Assembly: GCA_001464495.1 (NCBI GenBank)
Contig: LNDZ01000024.1
Coordinates: forward strand, 21,098 to 85,097
Direction: 5' to 3'
DNA from: Betaproteobacteria bacterium Ga0074130
GTDB lineage: Bacteria > Pseudomonadota > Gammaproteobacteria > Burkholderiales > Rhodocyclaceae
Length of the DNA: 64,000 nt
The stretch's first letter is position 1. Each line of letters begins with the position of its first letter. Below are positions 7,844-18,393 of this stretch, piece after piece. A program made the translations under genes and the position numbers. A model generated the notes under the pieces. The model was given only the letters and a program-made list of their open reading frames with translations. It did no database searches and was not told the origin of the DNA.

Positions 7844-10579
7844 CTAGCTCAATGACCCGTGGCAATGCTTGTACTTTTTGCCGCTACCACAGGGACAAGG
7901 ATCGTTGCGACCGACCTTGGGTAGATGGTTCTGAACAGGTTGTGCCGACGCTGTGGGGGCAGATTCGGGAATGGGCTCGCCCTGAACCTCATCAAAGCCG
8001 GCATGTTGATACTGAATATTTTCGAGTGCGGGTTGCTCAACTTCTTCGATCTGTTCGGCTGACTCGATCTGTACCGTCATCAGAATGCGGGTGACATCAG
8101 CGCGCACCACATTGAGTAGCCCCTCGAACAGCTCGAAGGCTTCGCGCTTATATTCCTGCTTCGGGTTCTTCTGCGCATACCCACGCAGGTGAATCCCCTG
8201 ACGCAACTGATCAAGCGCGGATAGATGTTCACGCCAATGTGAATCAAGGCTCTGCAGCATGATGTTGCGCTCAAAACCATGCCAAGCATCCAGATTCACC
8301 TGTGCGATCTTGGCCGCATAGGCCTGATCTGCCTCAACAATCACACGCTCAAGCAAGTCGTCATCCGACAGATTTTGGTCGGCAGCAAACCACTCGCCCA
8401 CCGGTAGTTTCAAGTGATATTCGCTGGCCAGTGCAGATTCAAAACCGGGGATATCCCACTGCTCTTCAAGACTGTCATGTGGCACGTGAAGACGGAACAA
8501 ATCCTCAATCACGCCAGCGCGCATTGCGGTCACGGTTTCCGAGATGTCATCGCTCTCCAGCAGCTCATTGCGCTGCTCGTAGATAACCTTGCGCTGATCG
8601 TTGGAGACATCATCGTACTCAAGCAGCTGCTTGCGAATGTCGAAGTTACGCTGTTCAACCTTGCGTTGTGCACCTTCAAGCGAGCGGTTCACCATCGCAT
8701 GCTCAATCGCTTCGCCTTCTGGCAACTTGAGGCGCACCATGATTGCGTTCAGGCGATCACCGGCAAAAATCTTCAGCAGCGGATCTTCCAGCGATAGGTA
8801 AAAGCGACTGGAACCCGGATCGCCCTGACGACCCGCGCGGCCGCGGAGTTGATTGTCGATCCGGCGCGATTCATGGCGCTCAGAACCAATAATGTGCAAT
8901 CCACCCGCAGCGATAACCTGGTCATGCAAAGGCTGCCATTCCGCACGCAGTGCGGTAATCCGTGCCTGCTTATCGGCATCGCTGAGGCTTACATCTTCAC
9001 GCACACGCTCAATACGCTTCTCGATACTGCCACCCAGAACAATGTCAGTCCCACGTCCTGCCATGTTGGTCGCAATCGTGATCATGCCGGGGCGACCAGC
9101 ATCAATCACGATCTCTGCCTCGCGCGCGTGCTGCTTCGCATTCAACACTTGATGTGGCACGTTTTCACGCGTCAGCAGGGTTGAGAGCAGCTCGGAGTTC
9201 TCGATAGAGGTAGTGCCAACCAGTGTGGGTTGGCCACGCTCGCGACATGCACGGATGTCGTCAATGATCGCCTTGTATTTCTCGGCTGCAGTGCGGTAGA
9301 CCAGATCGTTCTCGTCCTTACGCTGCACCGGCCGGTTGGTCGGGATCACGACGGTTTCAAGACCATAGATAGACTGGAATTCAAACGCTTCCGTATCCGC
9401 TGTACCGGTCATGCCCGACAGCTTGTTGTACATACGGAAATAGTTTTGGAAGGTAATCGAGGCTAGGGTTTGATTCTCAGCCTGGATATTGGCCCCTTCT
9501 TTGGCTTCAACGGCCTGATGCAGGCCATCGGACCAGCGCCGACCTGTCATCAGACGGCCAGTGAACTCATCAACAATGGTGACTTCACCGTTCTGCACGA
9601 CGTAATGCTGATCCTTGTGGAACAGGTTGTGCGCACGCAAGGCAGCATACAAGTGGTGCATCAGGGAGATATTCGCGGGCTCGTAGAGGCTGCTGCCCTC
9701 AGGGAGAATGCCCAGACGCGTCAAGATTTCCTCGGCCTTTTCGTGGCCTTGTTCGGTCAGCAGGACGGAGTGCGCCTTCAGATCGACAATGAAATCACCG
9801 GTGTCTGTTTCACCTTCTGCTTTTGCTGTCTCACCCTTTTCCAGCAAAGGCGGGACCGCATTCATCTTCAGATACATCTCGGTGTGGTCTTCTGCCTGCC
9901 CAGAGATGATCAAAGGGGTGCGCGCCTCGTCGATCAGGATGGAGTCGACTTCATCGACGATGGCGAAGTTCAGCTTGCGCTGCACTCGCTCAGCCACCGA
10001 ATAGACCATGTTGTCGCGCAGGTAATCGAAACCGAATTCGTTATTGGTCCCGTAGGTAATGTCGGACGCATACGCCTGTTGCTTTTCGTCATGCGGCATT
10101 TGCGACAGATTGACGCCGACAGTGAGGCCAAGGAAGCGATGAATACGGCCCACCCATTCGGCATCGCGACGGGCGAGGTAGTCATTGACGGTAATAACAT
10201 GGACGCCATTGCCCGTAAGCGCATTCAGATAAGAGGGCAGTGTCGCAACCAGGGTCTTACCTTCCCCGGTACGCATTTCCGCGATATTGCCGTCATTCAG
10301 TACCATCCCACCAATCAGTTGTACGTCGAAATGGCGCATGCCATAGACGCGCACACTGGCTTCGCGAACAACAGCAAAGGCCTCAGGCAGGAGTGCTTCT
10401 AGGCTCTCTCCTTGGCTGAGCTGCTGACGGAACTCATCAGTTTTGGCTCGCAACGCATCGTCACTCAAAGCCTGCATGGCAGGCTCGAGCGCATTGATGC
10501 GGGAAACGGTCTGGGAGTATTGCTTGATCAGCCGATCATTGCGGCTGCCGAAAATCTTCTTGAGAACGCCGGAAATCAT
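7844..10579 (-). CDS. secA: Preprotein translocase ATPase SecA
   Basis: SecA drives proteins through SecYEG. The length of 911 residues is standard. It has Walker A RTGEGKT (residues 103-109), the DEAD-like motif [20 protein letters not shown], helicase motif VI-like [13 protein letters not shown], and a C-terminal SEC-C zinc tail [17 protein letters not shown] that binds SecB and lipids. The start is supported by a GGCGG site and a short leader from an extended -10 promoter. Its neighbours (M23 peptidase, dciA, lpxC) are the usual beta-proteobacterial context. Confidence 0.98.
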   Translation of the reverse strand: MISGVLKKIFGSRNDRLIKQYSQTVSRINALEPAMQALSDDALRAKTDEFRQQLSQGESLEALLPEAFAVVREASVRVYGMRHFDVQLIGGMVLNDGNIAEMRTGEGKTLVATLPSYLNALTGNGVHVITVNDYLARRDAEWVGRIHRFLGLTVGVNLSQMPHDEKQQAYASDITYGTNNEFGFDYLRDNMVYSVAERVQRKLNFAIVDEVDSILIDEARTPLIISGQAEDHTEMYLKMNAVPPLLEKGETAKAEGETDTGDFIVDLKAHSVLLTEQGHEKAEEILTRLGILPEGSSLYEPANISLMHHLYAALRAHNLFHKDQHYVVQNGEVTIVDEFTGRLMTGRRWSDGLHQAVEAKEGANIQAENQTLASITFQNYFRMYNKLSGMTGTADTEAFEFQSIYGLETVVIPTNRPVQRKDENDLVYRTAAEKYKAIIDDIRACRERGQPTLVGTTSIENSELLSTLLTRENVPHQVLNAKQHAREAEIVIDAGRPGMITIATNMAGRGTDIVLGGSIEKRIERVREDVSLSDADKQARITALRAEWQPLHDQVIAAGGLHIIGSERHESRRIDNQLRGRAGRQGDPGSSRFYLSLEDPLLKIFAGDRLNAIMVRLKLPEGEAIEHAMVNRSLEGAQRKVEQRNFDIRKQLLEYDDVSNDQRKVIYEQRNELLESDDISETVTAMRAGVIEDLFRLHVPHDSLEEQWDIPGFESALASEYHLKLPVGEWFAADQNLSDDDLLERVIVEADQAYAAKIAQVNLDAWHGFERNIMLQSLDSHWREHLSALDQLRQGIHLRGYAQKNPKQEYKREAFELFEGLLNVVRADVTRILMTVQIESAEQIEEVEQPALENIQYQHAGFDEVQGEPIPESAPTASAQPVQNHLPKVGRNDPCPCGSGKKYKHCHGSLS

Positions 10580-10609
10580 TGATGTGCCGCCAAGATGGGC
10601 AAAGAATCA

Positions 10610-10618
10610 ATTCTAGCA
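10610..10618 (-). promoter_or_regulatory. Extended -10 promoter candidate for secA
   Basis: Read on the minus strand this is TGC-TAGAAT, an extended -10 element placing a start about 25 bases before the secA ATG. No -35 is evident. Just upstream (10630-10649) an 8-bp perfect hairpin, GGCGCCTG with CAGGCGCC around a 4-base loop, follows the M23 gene but lacks a T-run, so it is at best a weak terminator. Confidence 0.4.
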
Positions 10619-10657
10619 CGCGGCAGGCAGGCGCCTGATGACAGGCGCCGCTGTGTT

Positions 10658-11581
10658 TCATTTTTGGGCGTGACGGGCAGCTTCCTGCAGGAAGCGATTT
10701 GGGTTTTGTGCAATACCGCCGACACGGACCTCAAAGTGCAAATGGGGGCCCGTCGAACGACCCGTGGAGCCAACGGCGGCAATCTTCTGTCCTCGCTTGA
10801 CCAAAGCCCCGTTCTGTACGTAGATATCTGAAGCATGGGCATAACGGGTACTAATATCGTTGCCATGATCAATCTCAATCAGGTTGCCGTACTGCGGATG
10901 GCGCTCCACGTTGATCACGATGCCCGCAGCGGCTGCAAAAATTGGGGTTCCGGGGGCGGCGGAGAAGTCCACCCCTTCGTGCATAGCACGGTGCCCGGTA
11001 AAGGGGTCAATTCGCCAGCCGTAGGTTGAGGCATTCCAGTTCGCAGCAACCGGCAGCGTTGTTGGCAGCATGCTGCGACGGATACGTCCTTCCAGCACTT
11101 GCGATTCGATCAAGGCCATTGCGTCACTGCGCTTTTCGAGCTTGACCGACAAGGCTTCGAGTAGTTGCTCTAGCTCCGGCGTAGTCATTGCCTGCTCTCG
11201 CACCAGCGGGCCGCCCCGACCATCAGTGACAGGCTTCATATCTTGCGGCTTCATGCCCAGCGAGCTGGCCAGACGCTCACTCAGCGTATCCAGACGTGAG
11301 AGCTGTGCCTGCATCTGCCCGAGCTTGATGGCCATTACATTGAGGTTTTCGCGAACCAGCACTTCTGACCGCTGGCTATCTTCGGCCTGCATGCTTCGCA
11401 AGAGATCCTGAAGGATGGGCAGGCGGATGTCGGCTGCGTGACGTACCGTCAAGTAAGAGAAGAACGTCGACAGTACGAAAACCAGCGCGCTGAGCGCCAG
11501 CAGTGACAACAGGATATGGCGCCCGTTGATAACAATTGTCTTCGCCGTTGCCAGGCGATCAGATACAAGAATAATATGCAT
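10658..11581 (-). CDS. M23-family peptidoglycan endopeptidase, membrane anchored
   Basis: 307 residues. A single membrane anchor (about residues 20-45) is followed by a helical, probably coiled-coil region (about 60-130), then a LytM/M23 domain with HEGVDFSAAPGTP (zinc His and Asp), YAHASD and the HLHFEVRVGG motif (about residue 285). All zinc ligands are present, so it should be an active DD-endopeptidase cutting cross-links or a NlpD/EnvC-like regulator. It lies between secA and the divergent dciA, separated from the latter by only 26 bases, so the two promoters must overlap. Confidence 0.9.
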   Translation of the reverse strand: MHIILVSDRLATAKTIVINGRHILLSLLALSALVFVLSTFFSYLTVRHAADIRLPILQDLLRSMQAEDSQRSEVLVRENLNVMAIKLGQMQAQLSRLDTLSERLASSLGMKPQDMKPVTDGRGGPLVREQAMTTPELEQLLEALSVKLEKRSDAMALIESQVLEGRIRRSMLPTTLPVAANWNASTYGWRIDPFTGHRAMHEGVDFSAAPGTPIFAAAAGIVINVERHPQYGNLIEIDHGNDISTRYAHASDIYVQNGALVKRGQKIAAVGSTGRSTGPHLHFEVRVGGIAQNPNRFLQEAARHAQK

Positions 11582-11607
11582 GCTTTACTCACTTCCTTAC
11601 ACGACGC

Positions 11608-12060
11608 ATGACAGCCAAACGCAACTCGGGCACGCCACCGACGGTGACGACGCTTCTAGAAACAGAAGCCCATGTCGCCCGATTGACCGCCCATGCTGGG
11701 CGACTGTTGCAGTTGCAACGCCAGCTTGAGCTTGCGTTGCCAAGGCAATTGACCAAAGTGGTACGTGTGGCCAACTATCGGTTGGGGAAAGTGATCATCC
11801 ACGCCGCTAATGGCGCGGTTGCCGTCAAAGTGCGGCAAATTGTCCCCGCTCTGGTCGAAACCTATCGCCAGAACGGGACAGAGGTTAATGAAATCGACGT
11901 CAAAGTGCAACCCATGCGACCAACCGGCACCAAGGATGTGCCGGCACAGCAGGTTCCTATTGGGGATAAAGCTAAGCGAGGACTAACTTCACTGGCACAA
12001 AAACTGCCTGCTGACGCCCCGCTACGGCTGGCATTGGAGCGTTTGGCGGCAAAAGACTAG
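11608..12060 (+). CDS. dciA: DciA-like DUF721 protein (replicative helicase loader)
   Basis: 150 residues. The central part, LEL..LPRQLTKVVRVANYRLGKVIIHAANGAVAVKVRQIVPALVETYRQ, follows the DUF721/DciA pattern: a helix, then a KH-like fold in which a strand and a KVRQ helix precede VxxIxVxVQP. In most bacteria lacking DnaC, DciA helps load DnaB. The position next to secA/lpxC is typical. The tail after residue 105 is low-complexity and probably disordered. The gene converges on the short minus-strand gene at 12057, overlapping it by four bases. Confidence 0.75.
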   Translation: MTAKRNSGTPPTVTTLLETEAHVARLTAHAGRLLQLQRQLELALPRQLTKVVRVANYRLGKVIIHAANGAVAVKVRQIVPALVETYRQNGTEVNEIDVKVQPMRPTGTKDVPAQQVPIGDKAKRGLTSLAQKLPADAPLRLALERLAAKD

Positions 12061-12227
12061 GTCAAGCGCTCAAGCGCCAGTAGGCCGAAAACGATCAGCA
12101 CTAGGCACAAGGTGACCTTGCCAAGGCGAATGGCAAGGGTCTTGTAACGGGGATTGCGGGTAACCAAGTACAGTGCCCATGAAAGGGCAATTGCCAGGAC
12201 CGCCAGAATGAAAGCGAGCCTGATCAT
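12057..12227 (-). CDS. Short two-helix membrane protein downstream of lpxC
   Basis: A 56-codon ORF starting MIRLAFILAVLAIALSW. It shows a hydrophobic segment (residues 4-21), a basic loop (TRNPRYKTLAIRLGK), a second hydrophobic segment (38-50) and a short charged end (LERLT). This layout, with the NPRY motif, matches small unnamed proteins that I recall beside lpxC in beta-proteobacteria. It starts 13 bases after the lpxC stop on the same strand and ends by overlapping the dciA stop. The function is unknown; it is likely an inner-membrane protein. Confidence 0.6.
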   Translation of the reverse strand: MIRLAFILAVLAIALSWALYLVTRNPRYKTLAIRLGKVTLCLVLIVFGLLALERLT

Positions 12228-12239
12228 TACTGTGGAAAA

Positions 12240-13154
12240 TTAGGCCGCTTGAGGGTAGAGGTTCAGGACGCGTTCAGGTGTTGCAGCTGCATCTTGGAAT
12301 GTCGCCCACTCCCAGGCAGTCGCATCATCCAGTACGGCCCGCAACAGCTTGTTATTCAGCCCGTGACCGGACTTGAAAGCTGCAAAAGCGCCTAATATGG
12401 GGTGGCCGGCAACATATAGGTCACCAATCGCATCCAAAACTTTGTGCTTCACGAACTCGTCGTTGTAGCGCAAACCATCGCTGTTGAGCACACGGTACTC
12501 ATCCATCACGATGGCATTTTCCAGGCTGCCGCCGAGGGCCAAGCCATGGTCGCGCATGTATTCAATGTCCTGCATGAAACCGAAGGTGCGCGCACGCGCT
12601 ACTTCATGAATATAGGAATTGTCGGCAAAATCGACAGTCACATGCCGGCCCGTCTGATCGACTGCCGGATGGTTGAAAATGATTGAAAAATCAAGGCGGA
12701 AGCCTTCGTACGGGGATAGCTCAGCCCACTTATCGCCCTCTTCAACCCGCACCGTTTTCTTGATGCGGATGAATTTTTTGGCGGCGTTCTGTTCTTCAAT
12801 GCCCGCGGACTGCAGCAGGAACACGAAGGGTGCAGCACTCCCATCCATGATGGGTAGCTCAGCTGCATCAACGTCAATGTAGATATTGTCGATGCCCAGC
12901 CCCGCAAGAGCGGACATCAGATGTTCAATCGTGGAAAGCTTGGCACCATCGCGTTCAAGGGTAGAGGCCATGCGCGTGTCACCCACGCCATGCGGCACTG
13001 CCGGCAGGTCGACGGGGGGATTCAAGTCCACGCGACGGAAGACCACACCGGTATCAGGTGCGGCGGGGCGCAGCACCATGGTGACCTTGACGCCAGAATG
13101 GAGCCCCACACCGGTGGCGCGAACGAGTGTTTTGAGTGTGCGTTGCTTCAACAT
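12240..13154 (-). CDS. lpxC: UDP-3-O-acyl-N-acetylglucosamine deacetylase
   Basis: LpxC is the committed step of lipid A synthesis, a zinc hydrolase. 304 residues with the expected elements: [13 protein letters not shown] at the start, the zinc His in [16 protein letters not shown] (about residue 78), [13 protein letters not shown] (second zinc His and Asp, about residue 236) and [13 protein letters not shown] (catalytic His). It follows ftsZ after an 85-base gap containing an inverted repeat, so it may be partly co-transcribed with the dcw genes. Confidence 0.97.
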   Translation of the reverse strand: MLKQRTLKTLVRATGVGLHSGVKVTMVLRPAAPDTGVVFRRVDLNPPVDLPAVPHGVGDTRMASTLERDGAKLSTIEHLMSALAGLGIDNIYIDVDAAELPIMDGSAAPFVFLLQSAGIEEQNAAKKFIRIKKTVRVEEGDKWAELSPYEGFRLDFSIIFNHPAVDQTGRHVTVDFADNSYIHEVARARTFGFMQDIEYMRDHGLALGGSLENAIVMDEYRVLNSDGLRYNDEFVKHKVLDAIGDLYVAGHPILGAFAAFKSGHGLNNKLLRAVLDDATAWEWATFQDAAATPERVLNLYPQAA

Positions 13155-13183
13155 GGGGCTATTTTACCGCAGCGCAGCATGAA

Positions 13184-13215
13184 TGTATGGGGAGGAGGCG
13201 AATCGACCCCATACA
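13184..13215 (-). repeat. Inverted repeat between ftsZ and lpxC
   Basis: Nine perfectly complementary bases (TGTATGGGG at 13184-13192 and CCCCATACA at 13207-13215) with a 14-base loop. There is no T-run on the minus strand, so this is not a standard terminator; it could be a processing or stability hairpin between two genes needed in very different amounts. Confidence 0.5.
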
Positions 13216-13239
13216 CTCAGGCTATCGCAATAAACCTGC

Positions 13240-14421
13240 TTAGTCGGCCTGACGGCGGAGGAAGGCAGGAATATCGTACTTATCGACACCGCTGGCAGCC
13301 ATCGAATCCACCATGGTGTTGCGGGCACTGCCGCGGGCGCTGGTGAACATGCCGCCAACATCGGTCGTGGTAGTGACATCAACAAACTGATTGTCAGTAC
13401 CCGTACGCAGACCCATGCCTTCGTTCATCACGGTCTTAAGCACAGGCTTAGCCGACTTGACGATGGCGCCACCCAGGCCGGTAGCCACAACGGTAACGCG
13501 CAGTGTGTCTTCCATGGTGTTGTCGAAGACAGTACCGAAGATGATGGTCGCATCCGGTGCCGCATAGGTGCGGATGGTGTTCATCACTTCGCGGACTTCC
13601 TTCATGCCCAGATCGTCGCTGGCGGTGATGTTAACCAGCACACCACGTGCGCCAGACAGCTCGATACCTTCCAGCAGCGGGCTGGCAACAGCCTGATCAG
13701 CGGCAATGCGGGCGCGATCAACGCCGGCAGCGGCAGCCGAACCCATCATGGCCTTGCCCATCTCACTCATCACAGTACGGACGTCTTCAAAGTCGACGTT
13801 CACCAGACCCGGGATGTTGATGATTTCGGCAATACCGCCAACGGCATTCTTCAGCACATCATCGGCCGACCGGAACGCTTCCTTCATGCTGACGTCTTCG
13901 CCCAGCACTTCTTGCAGCTTTTCGTTGAGGATAACGATCAGTGAATCCACATTGTTAGCAAGCTCAGCCAAGCCTTCTTCGGCGGAGCGCATGCGGTTTT
14001 CGTATTCGAACGGTTTGGTCACCACGGCAACCGTAAGGATGCCCAGTTCCTTGGCAACTTCAGCCACGATCGGCGCTGCACCGGTACCGGTGCCACCGCC
14101 CATACCTGCGGTGATGAAAGCCATGTGCGCGCCTTGCAGCATTTCTGCAATGCGTTCACGCTCGGTTTCAGCCAAACCACGTGCCTTCGCCGGCTTACCG
14201 CCAGCACCCAGGCCTGGGCCGAGTTGAAGCTTGTAGGGCGCGCTGGACTTGGCCAGTGCTTGCGCATCGGTGTTCACACAAATGAACTCAACACCCTTCA
14301 CGCCTTCGCGGATCATGTGCTCGACGGTATTGCCACCGGCACCCCCAACACCGATCACCTTGATGATCGTTACGCCGTCTTCCTGCCCAGCGTTATCTTC
14401 ACTATCAACAAACTCAAACAT
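13240..14421 (-). CDS. ftsZ: Cell division protein FtsZ
   Basis: The tubulin-like GTPase that builds the Z-ring. 393 residues from ATG 14421, chosen because GAAGGAGG lies seven bases upstream and the sequence then begins MFEFVDSE. It has the GTP-binding loop GMGGGTGTGAAP, the T7 synergy region VDFEDVRTVM, and the conserved C-terminal peptide KYDIPAFLRRQ that binds FtsA and ZipA. The gene follows ftsA after 46 bases, a gap with AT-rich sequence that could host an extra promoter. Confidence 0.98.
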   Translation of the reverse strand: MFEFVDSEDNAGQEDGVTIIKVIGVGGAGGNTVEHMIREGVKGVEFICVNTDAQALAKSSAPYKLQLGPGLGAGGKPAKARGLAETERERIAEMLQGAHMAFITAGMGGGTGTGAAPIVAEVAKELGILTVAVVTKPFEYENRMRSAEEGLAELANNVDSLIVILNEKLQEVLGEDVSMKEAFRSADDVLKNAVGGIAEIINIPGLVNVDFEDVRTVMSEMGKAMMGSAAAAGVDRARIAADQAVASPLLEGIELSGARGVLVNITASDDLGMKEVREVMNTIRTYAAPDATIIFGTVFDNTMEDTLRVTVVATGLGGAIVKSAKPVLKTVMNEGMGLRTGTDNQFVDVTTTTDVGGMFTSARGSARNTMVDSMAASGVDKYDIPAFLRRQAD

Positions 14422-14467
14422 CTTCGCCTCCTTCGTTGTTACTGCTTTAAAGTAAAAATACAAACGC

Positions 14468-15700
14468 TTAAAAGTTTTTCGCGAACCAAGCACGCATGCG
14501 TGACAGCACTTGGGTAAAGCTGGTCGGGTCTTGCGCCTTCTGGCCGCGCTTGGTTTGCGCCATACCTTCCAACAGCAAGCCCATCGCGGTTGAGTGACGC
14601 GGGTTCTTCATGAAATCGCGCAGATTGCCTTCGTATTGCGGCACGCCCAGCTTCACCGTGTTGTGGAAAATTTCCTCACCCAACTCGGCCATGCCGGGCA
14701 TAGCGGCAGAACCGCCAGTCAACACAATGCCTGCACGCAACAACCGTTCGTAGCCGCTCTTGTGGAGCTCTTCCTGCACCTTCTGGAATATTTCTTCGAC
14801 ACGCGGCTGAATGAAACCCGACAAGGCCTGACGTGAAAGGCTCGATGCTGGGCGATCGCCAACCCCCGGCACCTCAAGCATTTCGTCTGAGTCCGCCAAT
14901 TGCTGCAATGCCACGCCGTACCGTATCTTGATGTCCTCGGCGTCTTGCGTTGAAGTCCGCAAAGCAATTGCGATGTCATTCGTCAGCTGATCACCCGCAA
15001 TTGGGATCACCGCGGTGTGACGAATCGCACCCTGCGTGAATACCGCGATATCAGTCGTGCCACCGCCGATATCAACGAGGCAGACACCGACATCCTTTTC
15101 GTCTTCGGTCAGCACGGCATAACCGGAAGCCAATGGTTGCAAGACCAGATCAACCACTTCCAGACCGCAGCGATGCACGCACTTCACAATGTTCTGTACG
15201 GCAGTCACAGCACCCGTGACCAAGTGCACGCGCACTTCGAGTCGGCGCGCATCCATGCCGATAGGCTCTTTAACGCCATCCTGTCCATCAACGATAAACT
15301 CTTGCACCAACGTATGCAGGATCTGATCGTCGGCCGAGATTGGCGTGGCATTGGCAGCCTCAATCGCGCGCTCCACATCGTATTGTGTGACTTCCTTGTC
15401 GCGCACAACGGCCATGCCGTTGGAGTCTTTGCTCTTGATGTGGCTGCCGGCAATCCCCGTATAGACCTTGGTCACCTTGCAACCGGCCATCATTTCCACC
15501 TCAGCAATAGCGCGCGAGATGGCATTGACGGTGGATTCGATATTGACGACCACGCCCTTCTTCAGCCCTTTGGACTCTTGCGACCCCAGACCGAGCAGGG
15601 TCAGCTCGCCCTCCGGCGTGAGCTCGGCCACCACCGCCAAAATCTTGGAGGTGCCAATATCTAGGCCGACAATCACGTCGCGTTGTTTTTCTTTACTCAT
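14468..15700 (-). CDS. ftsA: Cell division protein FtsA
   Basis: An actin-like ATPase that anchors FtsZ to the inner membrane. 410 residues, with IVGLDIGTSKILAVVAE at the start (phosphate 1), CLVDIGGGTTDIAVF (phosphate 2), VLTGGSAAMPGM (adenosine motif) and a C-terminal amphipathic helix (VLSRMRAWFAKNF) that serves as the membrane-targeting sequence. The first base of its ATG overlaps the ftsQ stop. Confidence 0.97.
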   Translation of the reverse strand: MSKEKQRDVIVGLDIGTSKILAVVAELTPEGELTLLGLGSQESKGLKKGVVVNIESTVNAISRAIAEVEMMAGCKVTKVYTGIAGSHIKSKDSNGMAVVRDKEVTQYDVERAIEAANATPISADDQILHTLVQEFIVDGQDGVKEPIGMDARRLEVRVHLVTGAVTAVQNIVKCVHRCGLEVVDLVLQPLASGYAVLTEDEKDVGVCLVDIGGGTTDIAVFTQGAIRHTAVIPIAGDQLTNDIAIALRTSTQDAEDIKIRYGVALQQLADSDEMLEVPGVGDRPASSLSRQALSGFIQPRVEEIFQKVQEELHKSGYERLLRAGIVLTGGSAAMPGMAELGEEIFHNTVKLGVPQYEGNLRDFMKNPRHSTAMGLLLEGMAQTKRGQKAQDPTSFTQVLSRMRAWFAKNF

Positions 15701-16542
15701 CAGGATTGACTGCTCTTAAGGTCGCGCGCCGGGCGCAAAGTAAAGCCATTCGGGTAGCGCATATCGACGGCCACTGCGTGCATCTGGCTGCGCTTGATTG
15801 CATTTGGATAGTGCTCGGTGAACCTTGCCAGACGCTCACTCAGCGGCAGCTTGGCCTGATCGCGGCCCAGATCGAGCAACAGCCCATTATCGAGACGCAC
15901 TTGCCAGGCTTCGCGTGCGCTCAAGGTCACCACGCGCGGGTGCAAGCCAACTTTGGACAACACGCCTTCAAATTCCTGATAGCGCGCCAACACTTCCGTC
16001 GCCGTGCCTTCCGGTCCCGAAAACAGCGGCAAAGGCAGATCAATGCTGCCGGGAAACACTTCACCATGCGTGTTCACCAAGTGCGGCTCATCACCGACAC
16101 CCCGCCAGCGTGCGACCGGCACATGCTCCTCGATACGCAACTCAAGACTATCCGGCCATTGACGGCGAACTTCAACACGACGCACCCAAGCGAGCTTCTC
16201 AAAAGCCTGACGGGTGGCATCGATATTCACGGTGAAGAAATTACCCTGCACCACACCACGTGCCGCGCCTTGCAGCTGCGAGCGTTGGACTTGACTTAAC
16301 TCGCCAAGCACATGGACTTCGCGCAAGGGATAAAAGGGCAGGCGTTGCAAGGCAATCACGGCTGCCCATGCAAACGCCACACTTGCTGCAACGATCAACA
16401 CGTCGGCGACCAGATTGAGCAGCGTTGGCTGATGCCAAAAACCAACACCCGCCGGCTTGGGTTGCTTAGCCGGGCGCGACGGTCGCGCTGGGCGGGATTC
16501 GCGGCTCGACTTCTCAGCAGATGGGCGCAGGCGTTCAAGCAC
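15700..16542 (-). CDS. ftsQ: Cell division protein FtsQ
   Basis: A bitopic divisome protein. Cytoplasmic Arg/Pro-rich tail, one membrane helix ([20 protein letters not shown]), then a POTRA domain beginning [13 protein letters not shown] and the beta domain containing [21 protein letters not shown]. The start is uncertain. An in-frame ATG at 16551 has GGAGG directly abutting it, which is too close, while a GTG at 16542 has the same GGAGG at nine bases. I chose the GTG, giving 280 residues. Either start overlaps the ddlB end. Confidence 0.93.
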   Translation of the reverse strand: MLERLRPSAEKSSRESRPARPSRPAKQPKPAGVGFWHQPTLLNLVADVLIVAASVAFAWAAVIALQRLPFYPLREVHVLGELSQVQRSQLQGAARGVVQGNFFTVNIDATRQAFEKLAWVRRVEVRRQWPDSLELRIEEHVPVARWRGVGDEPHLVNTHGEVFPGSIDLPLPLFSGPEGTATEVLARYQEFEGVLSKVGLHPRVVTLSAREAWQVRLDNGLLLDLGRDQAKLPLSERLARFTEHYPNAIKRSQMHAVAVDMRYPNGFTLRPARDLKSSQS

Positions 16543-17464
16543 TACGTGCATCCTCCAGCAGGCGAACCACGAGTTGCGGGAAGGGAATGCCGGCGGCCTT
16601 GGCAGCCATCGGTACAAGGGAGTGATCTGTCATGCCCGGCGCAGTATTTGCCTCCAGGCAATACTGTTTGCCAGATGCATCCAGCATTACATCAATACGT
16701 GACCAGCCACGCCCACCTATGACAGCGTAGGCGCGCAGAGCCATATCCTGCATAGCTTTCTCTTCCCCAACCGGCAAACCACTTGGGATGCGGTACTCAG
16801 TATCGTCACGCAGATACTTAGCTTCAAAATCGTAGAAGTCGGTTGTCGGCACAATCCGGATGGGTGGCAGCGCCTTGGCGTTTTTGCCTGTGCCCAGAAT
16901 GCCGACGGTGAATTCGCCTCCAGCAAGAAAGCGTTCAGCCATGACAATACTGTCGTACTTGGCAGCCTCAACATAAGCAGCCTTCAAGCCACCCGGTGTC
17001 TTGACCTTGCTGATGCCAATGCTCGAGCCTTCATTGGCCGGCTTGACAAAAAGCGGCAAACCAAGCTGCTGCTCGACGGCCACAAAATCACTGTCTTCGT
17101 CCAGGATCACAAAGTCGGCCACTGGCAGGCCTGCAGCCTGCCAGACCAGCTTAGTCCGCCACTTATCCATGGCCAGTGCTGACGCAAGAATGCCGCTACC
17201 GGTATAGGGGATGCCGAGCAAGTCCAGCGCGCCTTGCACTGAGCCATCCTCACCGCCTCGACCATGCAGGGCGATAAATACGCGTTCGAAACCTTCGCGC
17301 TTAAGATCTTCCAAAGGGCGATCGGCCGGATCAAAGGCATGCGCATCCACGCCAGCAGACTGTAATGCGGCCAGCACGGCAGCGCCGCTCTTGAGCGATA
17401 CCTCGCGTTCAGCGGACGTGCCGCCGAACAGAACTGCTACTTTACCGAAGTCTTGGAAACCCAC
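16535..17464 (-). CDS. ddlB: D-alanine–D-alanine ligase
   Basis: Makes the D-Ala-D-Ala dipeptide for murein precursors. ATP-grasp fold of about 309 residues with [20 protein letters not shown] at the start, [18 protein letters not shown] (ATP loop) and [20 protein letters not shown] (metal and substrate binding). No ATG lies at the expected place. A GTG at 17464 gives the usual N-terminus, and a TTG at 17473 has a better AGGGG site, so the start is uncertain by three codons. It directly follows murB. Confidence 0.95.
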   Translation of the reverse strand: MGFQDFGKVAVLFGGTSAEREVSLKSGAAVLAALQSAGVDAHAFDPADRPLEDLKREGFERVFIALHGRGGEDGSVQGALDLLGIPYTGSGILASALAMDKWRTKLVWQAAGLPVADFVILDEDSDFVAVEQQLGLPLFVKPANEGSSIGISKVKTPGGLKAAYVEAAKYDSIVMAERFLAGGEFTVGILGTGKNAKALPPIRIVPTTDFYDFEAKYLRDDTEYRIPSGLPVGEEKAMQDMALRAYAVIGGRGWSRIDVMLDASGKQYCLEANTAPGMTDHSLVPMAAKAAGIPFPQLVVRLLEDARSA

Positions 17465-17469
17465 TGCGC

Positions 17470-18393
17470 TCAAGCCATTGCCCCTGATTCGTTCTTGTTT
17501 TTGCCGCCCACAATGCGCACTTCGCACTCGAGTTCGACATCAAATTTTTGCATCACTACAGCCCTAATTTGGCCGATTAGCATTTCTATCTCACTTGCTC
17601 TCGCCGCACCCTGTGGATTAACGATGAAATTGGCATGCTTTTCCGAAACCTGCGCTCCACCTAGCTTCAGCCCTTTCAGCCCGGCGGCCTCAATCAAGCG
17701 CGCGGCATGGTCGCCCGGTGGGTTGCGAAACACCGATCCGGCGTTCGGCAACTGAAGTGGCTGGCTGGCAATTCGCTTCTCCAGTAATTCGCGAATACGG
17801 GCGCGAGAGGCTGCGCCATCGCCACTCGGGAAGCGCAACCATGCCCCGACAAACACCTCATCATGCGCTGTGAGGGGCCGGACATGGCGATAGGCAATCT
17901 CAAATTCTGCGGGTGGTCGAACCACAAACTCACCCCGTCGATTGATCAGGCGTACTCGCTCGACAAACGACCACGTTTCACTGCCATAGCAACCGGCGTT
18001 CATGGCCAACGCGCCACCAATCGTGCCGGGGATGCCTGCGAGGAACTCAGCACCGGCCAGATCGTGCGTGGCAGCAAAACGGGCCACCTTGGGTGATGCG
18101 ACGCCCGCTTCGGCGTAGATCGTTCCGTCCGCTTCAAGCGCCAGGTTTTTAAGCGCCCCATGCGTAAAGACGACGGTGCCGTCAAAGCCCTCGTCCCGAA
18201 CCAGCAGATTCGAGCCCAATCCCACCATCAACACATCCTCTGTTGAGGGCAAGCTGCCCAGCAGCGCAGCGCAATCCTCAACATCCACCGGCCATGCGGC
18301 ACGTGCTGCAGCCCCGCCAGCACGCCACGAGACGTGACGAACCATCGGTTCATTGCTGCGCAACTCGCCACGAAAGGCCGGTGCGGGGGTCAT
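17470..18393 (-). CDS. murB: UDP-N-acetylenolpyruvoylglucosamine reductase
   Basis: An FAD enzyme that reduces enolpyruvyl-UDP-GlcNAc to UDP-MurNAc. At 307 residues, with [21 protein letters not shown] and [19 protein letters not shown], it is the short (type II) form rather than the 340-residue type I of enterics. It has the FAD stretch [17 protein letters not shown] and a C-terminal [10 protein letters not shown] motif with the catalytic Glu region. It lies between murC and ddlB, overlapping murC by four bases. Enteric dcw clusters lack murB at this spot. Confidence 0.96.
   Translation of the reverse strand: MTPAPAFRGELRSNEPMVRHVSWRAGGAAARAAWPVDVEDCAALLGSLPSTEDVLMVGLGSNLLVRDEGFDGTVVFTHGALKNLALEADGTIYAEAGVASPKVARFAATHDLAGAEFLAGIPGTIGGALAMNAGCYGSETWSFVERVRLINRRGEFVVRPPAEFEIAYRHVRPLTAHDEVFVGAWLRFPSGDGAASRARIRELLEKRIASQPLQLPNAGSVFRNPPGDHAARLIEAAGLKGLKLGGAQVSEKHANFIVNPQGAARASEIEMLIGQIRAVVMQKFDVELECEVRIVGGKNKNESGAMA

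Noticed and set aside
7865..7865. TTG start for mtnA ten codons upstream
   Set aside because: The ATG at 7835 has an AGGAA site at good spacing and avoids a 22-base overlap with secA.
9470..10402. 310-codon plus-strand frame inside secA
   Set aside because: It is antisense to SecA, has no ribosome-binding site and no recognisable domain; long antisense frames are common at this GC content.
10630..10649. Terminator between the M23 gene and secA
   Set aside because: The hairpin is perfect but no T-run follows on the minus strand.
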